From positions 1 through 60,418 of the forward strand of contig NZ_JAVHUY010000062.1 in NCBI RefSeq assembly GCF_031085175.1: DNA of 60,418 nt. Direction: 5' to 3'. Below the pieces are notes generated by a model. The model had not been told where the DNA came from, did no database searches, and worked only from the letters and a program-made list of their open reading frames with translations. The position numbers were made by a program, and so were the translations under genes. Below are positions 40,625 through 49,889 of this stretch, piece by piece. This DNA is from Phytohabitans maris (GTDB lineage: Bacteria > Actinomycetota > Actinomycetes > Mycobacteriales > Micromonosporaceae). Numbering within the stretch: position 1 is the stretch's first letter; every line of letters begins with the position of its first letter.

Positions 40625-40895
40625 CTACAGATTCTCGCCGGTCCGCTACTCGGCGGCCGGCAACAGGTCCTCGTCCGCATGCCGCGGCTGCGGTGCAACA
40701 CCCGAGGGCTCGAGATTCTGGCGGCCGTGGGCAACCCCGCTGGGGTGTCCCTCCGCAGGACCGCCCAACCAGGCGGGCTGGTACGTGTAACCGTGGCCAT
40801 GAGAAACCGTGGTTGGCTGGGACGAACTGTCCCGTTCTTCGGCGCGTCCATAGGTCCCCGTCTTGGGGTCGGTTCTGTGAGGTGCGGAGGCTGCC
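40625..40895. other. Gene-free interval
   Basis: This 271-bp stretch lies between divergent genes. It shows short palindromes (GGGACGAACTGTCCC near 40818 and GGTCCCCGTCTTGGGGTC near 40854) that may be operators, but no clear promoter or coding frame. Confidence 0.5.
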
Positions 40896-41621
40896 GTGGC
40901 TGAGAATCGGCGGCCGGTGCGTGTGCCAGATGGTCATTACGCCGTTCCGGATCCCGACGACCCGGCCCGGCTGACGTTGTGGTCGGTGTGTGCCGGCGTG
41001 GCGCGCGACTACCCCGAGACGGCTCGGTGGCGTCCGACGCCGCCCCCGATCGAGGGCCCGTCGAAGGATGCGCGTCAGGCGATCCGGCAGGACTGGTACG
41101 ACCGGGTCTACTTTCCCTGGCGTGCTGCGGTGGCGGTGGCGATCGAGCGGGATCCGGAGGGTGCAGCGGCCGCGTTCGTGGCCGCGCAGGGGTACGTGCC
41201 TGTCCCGGTCCGTCCGGCAAGGAGGCGGTCGGCTCAGCCAGCGTGGGCGAAGCGGATGCGGGCGGGGCCTACGGCGGCGCAGCGGCGGCGTGAGGAGCTC
41301 GGTCTGCTGGCGCTGGCGTTGCGGGGTGCGGGGCGGTCGGTGCGGGAGACGGCGGACCTGTTGGGCGAGCCCAGGTCGACGATCCAGCGGTTGTCGGCCG
41401 ACTGCGCGGGGTTCGAGGCCGCTGACGTGGCGACGCGCGCGGTCACGTTGTTGCGGATCGATCAGCTGGAGCAGCAGCTGCTGGTGGCGCGGGTGACGGC
41501 GTCTGGTGAGTTGGCGGCGGAGCTTGACCGGCAGTTGGGTCAGGTGGCCGAGATGCGGGCCGCGTTGAGGGCGTTGATCGTGCCGCCGCGGGGGCGGGAC
41601 GGAGGCATTGGTGGCCGCTGA
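40896..41621 (+). CDS. Phage-type helix-turn-helix protein
   Basis: This 241-aa protein has an N-terminal domain (VPDGHYAVPDPDDPARLTLW, YFPWRAAVAVAIERDPEGAA). A middle helix-turn-helix (LALRGAGRSVRETADLLGEP, STIQRLSAD) and a coiled C-terminus follow. Such proteins may be small terminase-like or regulators. The gene opens the module leading to the tape-measure-like gene. It starts with GTG. A function cannot be fixed. Confidence 0.7.
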   Translation: MAENRRPVRVPDGHYAVPDPDDPARLTLWSVCAGVARDYPETARWRPTPPPIEGPSKDARQAIRQDWYDRVYFPWRAAVAVAIERDPEGAAAAFVAAQGYVPVPVRPARRRSAQPAWAKRMRAGPTAAQRRREELGLLALALRGAGRSVRETADLLGEPRSTIQRLSADCAGFEAADVATRAVTLLRIDQLEQQLLVARVTASGELAAELDRQLGQVAEMRAALRALIVPPRGRDGGIGGR

Positions 41622-41648
41622 GGTTCACATTTCTCGTGGGTTCACGTT

Positions 41649-42113
41649 ATGGCGTCGGACTGGCTGTCGGGCGGGGTCGCGGTGACCGGCGGATCCGAGC
41701 GGCCGTTGCTGGCCGCCCCCGTCAGCGGGGTCGCGGCTTTCGTGATCGCTCGCGTGCTGGATGCGGCGATGCCTGGCCGGATGGTGACGTTGCACCGGCT
41801 GGTGGAGCTTGGCCGGCTGCGGCCCGAGCAGCTCGGCGAGGTTCGGCGGGCGTGGGCGGCGATCGACGCGGCGGGGCGGGAGTGGGATACAGCCCGGCGT
41901 ATGTCCGCTGGCGGACATGCGGACGTCGATTCTGCGGACGTGGCGGCAGGCTCGGATCAGGACGAGGTGAACACCGAGACCGCGGCGGCCCTGCTCGGCA
42001 TGAGTACGCGCCAGGTACGCCGGCTCTGCGCCGACGGCGGGTTGAACGCTCGATACGTCGGGCGGTCGTGGTTGGTGGACCGGGCGTCCGTCGATTTGAG
42101 GAGGGGCACGTGA
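41649..42113 (+). CDS. Helix-turn-helix protein
   Basis: This 154-aa protein has a helical N-terminal half (VAAFVIARVLDAAMPGRMVTL, QLGEVRRAWAAIDAAGREWD) and a C-terminal excisionase-type helix-turn-helix (NTETAAALLGMSTRQVRRLC, ARYVGRSWLVDRASVDLRR). It overlaps the next gene by GTGA. It may regulate the module with the 1412-aa gene. I do not know its family. Confidence 0.7.
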   Translation: MASDWLSGGVAVTGGSERPLLAAPVSGVAAFVIARVLDAAMPGRMVTLHRLVELGRLRPEQLGEVRRAWAAIDAAGREWDTARRMSAGGHADVDSADVAAGSDQDEVNTETAAALLGMSTRQVRRLCADGGLNARYVGRSWLVDRASVDLRRGT

Positions 42114-42637
42114 GCCAGTCGGTGCAGCTGCGGCTGTACGAGCACTACTGCGACCGATTCGAGGAAGGTGGCATGGACGCTGGCCGTGCCCGGGCGGCCG
42201 CCCTGATCGCTGTGAATCGGCACGGCATCGTGCTGACGGAGGCCGACGTCCGGGCCGCCGAGCAGCACGTCGCCGGGAACGCGGTCCAGGCGCAGCTGGC
42301 CGAGGCGTACGCCGCGCACGGTATGCCGGCGACGGCCGCGAGGTTGGCCGCGTCGGGCCGCCCGGGGGCGACAGGCGAGACACCGCCCCGCGAGGCGGTG
42401 GCGGTGTCGGCAACCAGGACGACTGAAACAGCGCGGCGGCTGGTCGAGGTGACCGGCCAGGTCGAACAGATCGCCCGGCAGGCGCTGCGGAAGCCACCCG
42501 CGGAGGCGCGGCAGTACGCACTTCAGATGCGGGACTCCGCCCGGCTGCGCGGCGGAGACAGGAACGCCGTGGACTTCCTGACTCACTTCGTGGAAGCCAT
42601 GCGGACACGTGGTCTCGCTCAGGGGGTGACGCGCTGA
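42110..42637 (+). CDS. Unknown helical protein
   Basis: This 175-aa protein is almost entirely helical (QLRLYEHYCDRFEEGGMDAG, RRLVEVTGQVEQIARQALRK) and Ala/Arg-rich. It starts in a GTGA overlap and ends in a TGATG overlap, so it is translated with both neighbours. The region before a tape-measure gene often encodes tail assembly chaperones, but no slippery site is visible and no homology can be claimed. Confidence 0.65.
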   Translation: MSQSVQLRLYEHYCDRFEEGGMDAGRARAAALIAVNRHGIVLTEADVRAAEQHVAGNAVQAQLAEAYAAHGMPATAARLAASGRPGATGETPPREAVAVSATRTTETARRLVEVTGQVEQIARQALRKPPAEARQYALQMRDSARLRGGDRNAVDFLTHFVEAMRTRGLAQGVTR

Positions 42638-43326
42638 TGGAGCCGATCACACTGGTGCGCCGGCCGGCACCGGAGCCACCAAAGCCACCGTCGTTGGAGT
42701 CCACTCTGGAGCTCCTCGCGAGCGCGGAGGCTGCGGTCAGCCAGTCGGCGGCGATGGCGGAGTCGAAGACGCACGAGGCGGAGAGGCTGGCGCTCCAGCT
42801 CGCCGAGGCGCAGGCCCTCGCGGCGGAGGACGCGCTGGCGAACCCGGAGGCCATCGGCCAGATCACGCAGCAGCTCCGGCAGTTGCAGGCTGAGCAGGAT
42901 CTCGCACACCAGGCGGCCGAGTTGGCCATGGTCAAGGTGGATGACGCCCGCCGCGGTGTGGTGGCGGCGAAGGTGGAGGCGATTCGGGCTCGGGGCCGCC
43001 GCCTGCGCGAGGTCGCCGAGATTCGGCGGGCCCGGACCGCGGAGCTGCTGGCCGGGGTCCAGGCGTTCGAGGGCTGCCTGTACGCGCCCGCGGTGACCTG
43101 GACGGGCGGCGGAGAGCACCGGGCGGTGTCGATCTCGCAGAAGATCGAGAATCGTGCCGGCTGGCTCGATCGGGAGGCCCGGGATCTTGAGCAGAAGCTG
43201 CAGCGGGCGGAGAGTGCCCAGCAGCTGGCGAAGCTCGCCTCGAAGGGCATGCCGGAGGAGACCGACGCCGAACGAATCGCGCTGGCCAGCGTCGCTGCCG
43301 AGGCTCCAGACGCCTTGGACGGCTAG
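42637..43326 (+). CDS. Long coiled-coil protein
   Basis: This 229-aa protein is a coiled coil over nearly its whole length (LELLASAEAAVSQSAAMAES, HEAERLALQLAEAQALAAED, REARDLEQKLQRAESAQQLA). Scaffold-like or structural function is possible. It precedes the hairpin at 43434-43483. No family is recognised. Confidence 0.65.
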   Translation: MEPITLVRRPAPEPPKPPSLESTLELLASAEAAVSQSAAMAESKTHEAERLALQLAEAQALAAEDALANPEAIGQITQQLRQLQAEQDLAHQAAELAMVKVDDARRGVVAAKVEAIRARGRRLREVAEIRRARTAELLAGVQAFEGCLYAPAVTWTGGGEHRAVSISQKIENRAGWLDREARDLEQKLQRAESAQQLAKLASKGMPEETDAERIALASVAAEAPDALDG

Positions 43327-43433
43327 TCCAAAGAGGTGGCGTGAACGGCACTGGCGGGGAACGATTTCGGCGCCCCTGGCAGACCGAAGGCGGCGAGTGG
43401 GGCCCTCCTCCACGAAGACCCGCCTGCGCCCCC

Positions 43434-43483
43434 TGGTGTTGGGTGGTGGTGCGTCCCGGCGGCCGGGCCGCCACCCAACACCA
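43434..43483. terminator. Long inverted repeat
   Basis: Perfect 13-bp arms TGGTGTTGGGTGG (43434-43446) and CCACCCAACACCA (43471-43483) flank a 24-nt loop that contains a smaller CCCGGCGGCCGGG hairpin. No T-tract follows. It is either a terminator or an operator between the coiled-coil gene and the next unit. Confidence 0.6.
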
Positions 43484-43514
43484 AGTTGATCTCTTTAGGA
43501 GCGAGGTGAGCGCG

Positions 43515-43811
43515 ATGCGACGGCCTAGTGATCGAATGTTCATGATCATCAACGGTGAGCCGATCTTGAGCGTGGACGGGTTGAGCTTGCTGATCGACGT
43601 GCCGGTCGCCGAGATCAAGGCGGAGGCGGCGCGTCAAGGCATCGATGTGCAGGTAATGGTGCTTCCGGCGGCCTGGGAGCGGCAGGGCCGGCGAATCGCG
43701 GTCCGGCTCGCCGTACGGGGTATCGGGCGGGGCGACATCCCTGCCGCGTTGGACTTCCTCGCCGCGGAGCGGGCGCGGCGGGACGGCTCGACGGTGGCCC
43801 GGGCCGGGTAG
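43515..43811 (+). CDS. Small protein before the tape-measure-like gene
   Basis: This 98-aa protein (MFMIINGEPILSVDGLSLLI, VAEIKAEAARQGIDVQVMVL, IPAALDFLAAERARRD) has an alpha/beta layout with a Val-Ala-Glu-Ile helix. A GTG at 43506 is also possible and is better placed relative to AGGAG. It precedes the 1412-aa gene by 107 bp. The function is unknown. Confidence 0.65.
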   Translation: MRRPSDRMFMIINGEPILSVDGLSLLIDVPVAEIKAEAARQGIDVQVMVLPAAWERQGRRIAVRLAVRGIGRGDIPAALDFLAAERARRDGSTVARAG

Positions 43812-43918
43812 AGCCGGCTGGCGGCGCCATCCCGTCCCCGGCGCCGCCAGCCTTACCGCCGTTGAGGGGACGGCAAAGACCGTGATCACCGTGGGGACGG
43901 GAGATCGGGGAACGCCGG

Positions 43919-46900
43919 ATGGTCCGCCGTCGCGTTGCTGTCGAGTTCACGGCGGAGATGCGCGCGTTCCTGCGCCGCATGAGGGACGGCGAGCGGGCCA
44001 CCGGCGACCTTAACCAGTCCACGCAGGACGCGCGGGAAGAGGTCCGCAAGTTCGGGCAGGAGTCGGACAAGGCTGCCCGGCAGGTCGCCGACTCGGCGCG
44101 CCGGTCGGCGCACGAATGGCGGTCGGCGGCCGGGCGGATGCGGTCCGCCCGCCGCGACTTCGAAGCCGCCGGGGCCGAGGCCGGGCGGGCGACCGGCGAC
44201 AAGTTCGTGTCCGAGTCGCAGCGCACGATGCGCGACGCCCGGGGCCGGCTCGTCGCCGCCGGCCACGCCGCCGGCCGGGCGATCGGCGACGGTCTCGACC
44301 GGGCGGTCCTGGCCCGGCTCCGCGACGTGCGAGCCCGGCTCGCCGCCCTCCGGGCTGAAGGAATCGGCCCGATCCACACCCCCACCATCGGCGGTGGCGG
44401 CGGGGACGGCGGCGGGGGTCCGATTGGTGACGCCGCCGGCGCGATCGCCGAGCTCGCCGACGAGGTGCTCGAAGTCGGCGAACGGGCCCGCACGATCACC
44501 GCCGCCACCCGCGCCGCGACACGGCAGATCGAGGCTGCGAACCGGATCGCCCTGAACCGGATCGGGCAGCCGTACTACACCGACTCCGGCCGCTACGCAC
44601 CCCATGCGGAGGCCCGCGCGGCCGGGCTCATGGGCGACGCCGCCGACTCGGTACGCCGCCTGCGGGACGAAACCCAGCGCGCCCGGACCGAGGTCGCCGA
44701 GCTGGCGGCAGCGTCCAACCAGGCCGCTACCGAGGTAGCCCGCTCGGCGGAACGGGCAGCCGGGTACTGGCGGGACGCCGCCGGCCGGCTCCGCGACACG
44801 CGCGGCAAGTTCGCGAAGGCCGGCGCCGACGCCGGCCAGGCCCTCGCCGACGGGTTCGAGCGAGAGGCCGGCAGCCGGCTCCGCGCGGCCGCCGGGCGCG
44901 GGTTTGGGGCCGGGGACGCGGTCCGGGCGGCACTGCGGCGTGCCGGGAACATCGACGTGTCCGGGCCGCTGTCCGCGCGCTCCATGGCGATCCTCGCCGC
45001 CGGTGGTGTCGCCGCGGTCGCCGCCCTGCAGGGTGTGCCGCCGGTGCTGGCCGCGATCGGCGGCGGCCTCGGCTCCATCCCCTCCCTGGCCGCCGGCGCC
45101 ACCGGCTCCATCCTCACCTTGGTCGCATCGCTGTCCGGCGTGGGCGACTCGATTGGCGAGATCTTCGACCCACCCGCCGGCGGCGGAAGCGGCGGCATCG
45201 ATCGGACCGCCGCAGCGACCAGGCAGTTGGAGTCGGCCGAACGCGGGCTGGCCAGGGCGCAGCGCGACAGCCGGCTGGCCCAGCACGAGGTCAACCGGGC
45301 CCGGCAGCAGGCCACCCGCGAAATCCGGGACATGGGTATCGCGTTGGGCCGGGTCGCGTTGGACGAACGCGACGCCGCCCTGTCCGTGCGCGAGGCCGCC
45401 GAGGAGTTGGCCCGGCTGCAACGCGACCGCGCCCTCGACCCGACCGGCGTGTCCGAACTGGAGCTCGAACGCGCTCAGTTGGCGTACGACCAGGCCATCC
45501 AGTCGCAGATCGAGGTCGCCGCCCGCGCCCAGGACGCCCGCGAGGATCAGGCCGCCGCCGCCCGGGCGGGAGTGGAAGGGTCAGAGCAGGTGCAGGCCGC
45601 TCTGCGCCGGCAAGCGGACGCCGCTGACCAGGTCCTCGACGCAACGAACGCCGTGATCGACGCGCAGGAGGCCCTCGCCCAGGCGGGTGCCGGCGCCGGT
45701 GGCGGCGGCGCAGCAACCGCCTACAGCAAGCTGTCCCGGGAGGGCAAGCAGTTCGTCGACTCCATCCGGGCGCAGAAGGACGCGATCTTCGACCTGAAGA
45801 ACCTCGGCCAGGACACGATCCTGGACGGCCTGGACCGCGAGTTCACGCAGACGTTCGAGCACACCCTGCCGTTCGCGCGCAAACAGGTCGTCCGGTTCGG
45901 CGACACCTGGAACGACACCTTCAAGGCGCTGTTCCGGCTCGGCCGGGATGATGAGTTCCTCGCCGGCCTCGACGTTGCCTTCGGTGCCACCGACCGGTTC
46001 TTCGACAAGGTCAACACCCGCATCCCGACCACCGGTCGCGCGTTCGCGAAACTGTTCACCGGTTCCGAGGTTTTCGTCGACCGGTTCGGCGACAGCCTCC
46101 TGTCCTATGTGGACGACTTCAACGAGTGGATCGACGAAGCGTCCTCATCCGGGCGGCTGGAAGAGATCTTCGAAGGGGCCGCCGAGCAGGCCGACGCCCT
46201 CCTCGACATCGGCAAGGAGATCATCCGCCTCGTCGCGCGGATCTCCGGGCAGGGCATCGACTCGCCACTGCTGCGTGACGCCGCCGACGGCCTCAAACGC
46301 TTCAACGACGAAGCCCGCCGCGCCGAGGACCTCGACGGGATCATCGCCACCGGCAACGCCGCGATCCGCGGCCTCGTCGACGTGCTCCTCATCCTCGGCG
46401 ACACCGCCTCCGACGTGCTCGCCGACCCGGCCACCCGCGACGCCGTCGAGATCTTCTTCGACGTACTCACCCTCGGCGCCGGCGTCGTCCACGACCTCGT
46501 CGGCCTGTTCCAACTGCTGCCCGGCCCTATCCAGTCCACCGTGCTGGCCGGCGCCGCCCTCGCGCTCGTCGGCGGCCGCCTGTTCCGGGTCTTCGAACGG
46601 GTCGAGGGCGTCGCCGGCCGGGTCAACAACCGGATCGGGCAAATGGGGCCGCTCGGCGCGCAGGCCGCGGTCGGCCTCGAACGTGCCGGCCGTGGCGCCC
46701 GCGTCGCCGGTGCGGCGCTACTCACCGCGCAGGTCGCCTCGGCCGCGTTGGGCGAGGACCTGCGGGCCCAGGTCGGCCCGCTTTCGCGGAACCTCGAAGA
46801 GTTCGCCCGCGGCGGCCAGGTCGGAGGGGAAGCGGCCCGCCTCTTCGGTGACGACCTAGGCAAGCTGGATCAGGCACTCAAGGACATCGCCGACACCGGC

Positions 46901-48157
46901 GCGTGGTCCAGTTTCGTGCGCGGGACGACCGGCATGGTGGAGTCGCTGACCGGGTTGGGTAACGCGTACGACCTGAGCCTTCTCCACAGTCGTGAGCGGC
47001 TCGAGGCCCTCGACGCGGCGTTGGCTCAGATGGTCAACTCCGGCAACGCTACCGGCGCCCAGGCGGCGTTCAACAAGCTCGCCGCCTCGGCCGCCGAGCA
47101 GGGCATCAGCGTCCGGGAGCTCAACAGCGTGCTACCGACCTACGCGAACGCGATCGAGGAGGCCGGCGGCGCCAACGCGATCGCTGCCGAGCAGATCGAC
47201 GCGTTCGCCGAGGCGCAGCGGACCGCGCAGGACGCCACCACTGATTGGCTGGACGCCGAGCTCGGTGTGGAGGAGGCGCTCGCCCGCGCCTCCGACACGA
47301 TCTCCGAGAACGGCGAGGCATGGAACCTCAACACGGAGGAGGGCCGCGAGAACCGGCGCGCCCTGATGGACGCGGCCTCGGCCGCGAACGACGCGGTGAC
47401 CGCGAAGCTGCGCGAGACCGGCAGTGTCGAGCAGGCCAACGTGGTCTACCGGGAGAACTACAACCGGATCTACAACCTGGCCCGGCAGGCCGGCGCGACG
47501 AAGGACGAGGCGAAGAAGCTCGCCGACCAGCTGCTGAAGACCCCCGACGTGAACGTCGCATTCGAGACACCTGGCCTGGCCACCGCGGTCCGGCTGGCCG
47601 AGGAGTACAACGAGATGCTCAACCGCATCCGCCGCAACGTGAAAGCAGGCGGGTTTGGTGTCAACGGCAACTACCTCGGGATCGGCGGTAACCGGTGGGG
47701 CGGCGTCTACGAACACGCCCAGGTCGGGCTGCTACGCGAGGCGCGCATATACTCAGCGGTCAACCCAGCCCGATACGCCTTCGCCGAGCCCGGAACGGGC
47801 GGGGAAGCGTTCATCCCGCGCAACGGCGACCGGGAGCGGTCCGTGTCGATCGGCCGGCACGCGATGAACTGGTACGGCTTCGACGTAGTGCCGAAGCCGG
47901 CGGTCACGGCTACCGGTGGGACCCGGCCGGCATCCGTCAACTACGGCCAGCTGGCCAGCTACGTGCGGGGCACGTCCGCCGCCGCCCCTGCGATCGACTA
48001 CGACCAGCTGGGCGCCGCAGTGGCACGCCACCAGCGGGGCGACCTCGCTGCCGTCGCAAGCGCGGTCGGGTCCAGCGAGACCGTCGTCCAGGTCGACGGG
48101 GTGGAACTCGCCCGGGCCGCCCGAGCTGGACAGCGAGATCTCGACCGCCGCGCCTAG
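43919..48157 (+). CDS. Phage tape-measure-like protein, 1412 aa
   Basis: This very long protein is built like a tail tape measure. Repeated coiled coils occur at 15-130, 230-310 and 430-590. Hydrophobic Ala/Gly/Val segments are present (ILAAGGVAAVAALQGVPPVL near 360, LAGAALALVGGRLFRVFERV near 880). A C-terminal region holds EYNEMLNRIRRNVKAGGFGV and EPGTGGEAFIPRNGDRERSV, the motif typical of tape-measure C-termini. It is intact and its architecture matches the broken gene in element A. No tail tube, baseplate or chaperone gene flanks it. It meets the lipoprotein gene tail to tail with a 4-bp overlap. Confidence 0.82.
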   Translation: MVRRRVAVEFTAEMRAFLRRMRDGERATGDLNQSTQDAREEVRKFGQESDKAARQVADSARRSAHEWRSAAGRMRSARRDFEAAGAEAGRATGDKFVSESQRTMRDARGRLVAAGHAAGRAIGDGLDRAVLARLRDVRARLAALRAEGIGPIHTPTIGGGGGDGGGGPIGDAAGAIAELADEVLEVGERARTITAATRAATRQIEAANRIALNRIGQPYYTDSGRYAPHAEARAAGLMGDAADSVRRLRDETQRARTEVAELAAASNQAATEVARSAERAAGYWRDAAGRLRDTRGKFAKAGADAGQALADGFEREAGSRLRAAAGRGFGAGDAVRAALRRAGNIDVSGPLSARSMAILAAGGVAAVAALQGVPPVLAAIGGGLGSIPSLAAGATGSILTLVASLSGVGDSIGEIFDPPAGGGSGGIDRTAAATRQLESAERGLARAQRDSRLAQHEVNRARQQATREIRDMGIALGRVALDERDAALSVREAAEELARLQRDRALDPTGVSELELERAQLAYDQAIQSQIEVAARAQDAREDQAAAARAGVEGSEQVQAALRRQADAADQVLDATNAVIDAQEALAQAGAGAGGGGAATAYSKLSREGKQFVDSIRAQKDAIFDLKNLGQDTILDGLDREFTQTFEHTLPFARKQVVRFGDTWNDTFKALFRLGRDDEFLAGLDVAFGATDRFFDKVNTRIPTTGRAFAKLFTGSEVFVDRFGDSLLSYVDDFNEWIDEASSSGRLEEIFEGAAEQADALLDIGKEIIRLVARISGQGIDSPLLRDAADGLKRFNDEARRAEDLDGIIATGNAAIRGLVDVLLILGDTASDVLADPATRDAVEIFFDVLTLGAGVVHDLVGLFQLLPGPIQSTVLAGAALALVGGRLFRVFERVEGVAGRVNNRIGQMGPLGAQAAVGLERAGRGARVAGAALLTAQVASAALGEDLRAQVGPLSRNLEEFARGGQVGGEAARLFGDDLGKLDQALKDIADTGAWSSFVRGTTGMVESLTGLGNAYDLSLLHSRERLEALDAALAQMVNSGNATGAQAAFNKLAASAAEQGISVRELNSVLPTYANAIEEAGGANAIAAEQIDAFAEAQRTAQDATTDWLDAELGVEEALARASDTISENGEAWNLNTEEGRENRRALMDAASAANDAVTAKLRETGSVEQANVVYRENYNRIYNLARQAGATKDEAKKLADQLLKTPDVNVAFETPGLATAVRLAEEYNEMLNRIRRNVKAGGFGVNGNYLGIGGNRWGGVYEHAQVGLLREARIYSAVNPARYAFAEPGTGGEAFIPRNGDRERSVSIGRHAMNWYGFDVVPKPAVTATGGTRPASVNYGQLASYVRGTSAAAPAIDYDQLGAAVARHQRGDLAAVASAVGSSETVVQVDGVELARAARAGQRDLDRRA

Positions 48158-48642
48158 CCGTTCCCCAGCGAGATCGAGATGGGCGACGCGGCGTCCCGCT
48201 CGGCGTACTTGACCGCGCCGCGGCGCGCGACCTCGACCCCGTAGAAGCCCAGTCCAGCCGGCACGCCAGGAACGCCAAACCCGAACCTGCACACGCCTAC
48301 GGATGAGACGACGCCGGGGCCCAGCTCGCCGACGGCCACGATGTCACCGTTTGCGCCGGTGACGGTTATCTGCGCCCCGTAACGGATGTCGCTGTAGCCA
48401 CCTCGGCCGTCGCAACTACCGTCACCGACGGCCGAGTCCACGTCCTTGAGGAGCAGGTCGCCGGTGATCGCGAACGTGGTCGGCGTGGTGGGCGCCGAGG
48501 AGCCGCTTGGACTGTCGTCGGGAGAGGTGCCGGACTCGTCAGCGGAGCAAGCCGCTGCGGCCAGGGCAACAGCGCCAACGACAGCGAGACGCAGAGCGCG
48601 CCCAATGGGGAGAGCCACCGCGGCACCGTAGCCGCATGCCAT
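48154..48642 (-). CDS. Secreted lipoprotein
   Basis: This 162-aa protein has a lipoprotein signal: a hydrophobic stretch VVGAVALAAAACSADES with the lipobox LAAAAC. A Ser/Pro/Thr linker and a beta-rich domain follow (ITGDLLLKDVDSAV, GGYSDIRYGAQITVTGANGD, FYGVEVARRGAVKY). Similar small exported proteins are common in actinobacteria and have no known role. A nearer GTG could also start it. It overlaps the convergent tape-measure gene by 4 bp. Confidence 0.85.
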   Translation of the reverse strand: MACGYGAAVALPIGRALRLAVVGAVALAAAACSADESGTSPDDSPSGSSAPTTPTTFAITGDLLLKDVDSAVGDGSCDGRGGYSDIRYGAQITVTGANGDIVAVGELGPGVVSSVGVCRFGFGVPGVPAGLGFYGVEVARRGAVKYAERDAASPISISLGNG

Positions 48643-48808
48643 CGCTGGCCGCTGTCAGGCAGGTGACGGAACGGGGTCGCCCGGTCGGGCGATTTCGTAT
48701 CGCCTGCGTGATGGCGCTTCGGTCCGGGGGTCTAAGGAGTATGACCGAGCCAGACCACAAAACGCTGCGCAGACGACCGGCGAGACGGAGTCTGCTCGGG
48801 GTAGGCCC

Positions 48809-48970
48809 TTGCGTGTCACGCGTATTTGGTCGCCCAGCGGACGATCGGGCGGCCTGGTGTGCCGGGCGTGGCGGGTGGACGACCCGGACGACGTCGGCAC
48901 GGCCGTCGGCGAGGACTGGTGGGCTACCGCGAGGTTCCGGCTCCGGGCCCGCAGGCCGCCGGCGGCGTGA
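48809..48970 (+). CDS. Possible 53-aa protein
   Basis: A TTG-started frame encodes a protein with WSPSGRSGGLVCRAWRVDDP and GEDWWATARFRLRARRPP, and has normal codon bias. Its end overlaps the GNAT gene by 47 bp. There is no strong ribosome site. The other frames in the 281-bp interval (48643-48923) give no better protein. Confidence 0.35.
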   Translation: MRVTRIWSPSGRSGGLVCRAWRVDDPDDVGTAVGEDWWATARFRLRARRPPAA

Positions 48971-49478
48971 GCGGGAGCACCAGCAGATCCATCGCCGGCC
49001 CCCACGACAGTTTCGACCGGCCGACCTGCTGCCAGCCCGCCCGAGCGTAGATGCTGCGGGCGGCCGCGCGCGGATCAGAGGCCAATGTCGCCCACCGCTC
49101 CGGCCGGTCGGCGAGCAGCATCGCCATCAGCGTCCGGCCGACGCCCTCCCTACGGTGGCTGGGTCGGACCATCCACTCCATCACCGCGAACTTCGGTACG
49201 TCCCGCACCTCGGCGGCCGGGGCGGCGTCGGTGTTCTGCCACCAGCGGCCCGCCGGCATCGTCCAGCCGTACGCCGCTCCCACCAACTGCTCATCCACCG
49301 TGGCGGCCACCGTCGCAAAACTCTCGGTGGCGAGCTCGGCGGGAAACGTGTCGGCGAACCTGGCGACCTGCTCGGGGCCCTCTTCGTACGGCGGCTCGGC
49401 GTAGACGACGGCGTACAAGGCGACGATCTGGTCGACGAGCGGGCGGGCGCCGGCCGCGTCGAGAACGAGGTACTCCAC
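48924..49478 (-). CDS. GNAT family N-acetyltransferase
   Basis: This 184-aa protein has the GNAT fold. VVYAEPPYEEGPEQ and TVAATVDEQLVGAAYGWTMP are early strands, EWMVRPSHRREGVGRTLMA is the acetyl-CoA-binding motif A (RREGVG pattern), and SIYARAGWQQVG is motif B. The substrate is unknown. A GTG at 49478 is chosen because it opens the first strand; longer frames add no fold. It is a stand-alone cargo gene. Confidence 0.88.
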   Translation of the reverse strand: MEYLVLDAAGARPLVDQIVALYAVVYAEPPYEEGPEQVARFADTFPAELATESFATVAATVDEQLVGAAYGWTMPAGRWWQNTDAAPAAEVRDVPKFAVMEWMVRPSHRREGVGRTLMAMLLADRPERWATLASDPRAAARSIYARAGWQQVGRSKLSWGPAMDLLVLPLTPPAACGPGAGTSR

Positions 49479-49541
49479 GGGCGGGAGCCTAGACGGGCCG
49501 GGCCTGCGATCGGCCGCTGGCGGAGGTCGCCGGACGGCCCG

Positions 49542-49829
49542 ATGAGCGGCGAGCCGCTCTACACGCTGCGCGAGGTCGCTGCGATCACCGGGTTCAGCCT
49601 CAATTCGATTGAGCTGGACTGCCGAGAAGGCCGAGTCCGATATACCAAACGTGGCGGCCGGGAGCGCGTCCACAAGCGTATGACTGCGGAGCAGGTGGAG
49701 GAGCTTCGCCGGTTCCGGGTAAAGGAGCCCGAGCCGCAGCCGCTCAGTGACATCGAGGCCGTGATCGCCGCGACCCGTGCTGTACAGCGGCGCTCTCCCC
49801 GCCGGTCTCGTACAGGACGCGACAGCTAG
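49542..49829 (+). CDS. MerR/excisionase-like helix-turn-helix protein
   Basis: This 95-aa protein has YTLREVAAITGFSLNSIELD as helix-turn-helix and RYTKRGGRERVHKRMTAEQV as wing and next helix, plus a Pro/Glu and basic tail. It may be an orphan directionality factor or regulator. It is divergent from the GNAT gene by 63 bp and faces the small-gene cassette. Confidence 0.72.
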   Translation: MSGEPLYTLREVAAITGFSLNSIELDCREGRVRYTKRGGRERVHKRMTAEQVEELRRFRVKEPEPQPLSDIEAVIAATRAVQRRSPRRSRTGRDS

Positions 49830-49889
49830 TTGCCGCCCCTCAAGCGGGCATGCATGCCCTGATCTCTTGGTACTCGCGCAGGTGACCGA

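Noticed and set aside
48507-49829. 440-codon plus-strand frame across the lipoprotein, GNAT and helix-turn-helix genes
   Set aside because: Only its last 95 codons encode a credible protein; the rest is antisense to clear lipoprotein and GNAT genes.
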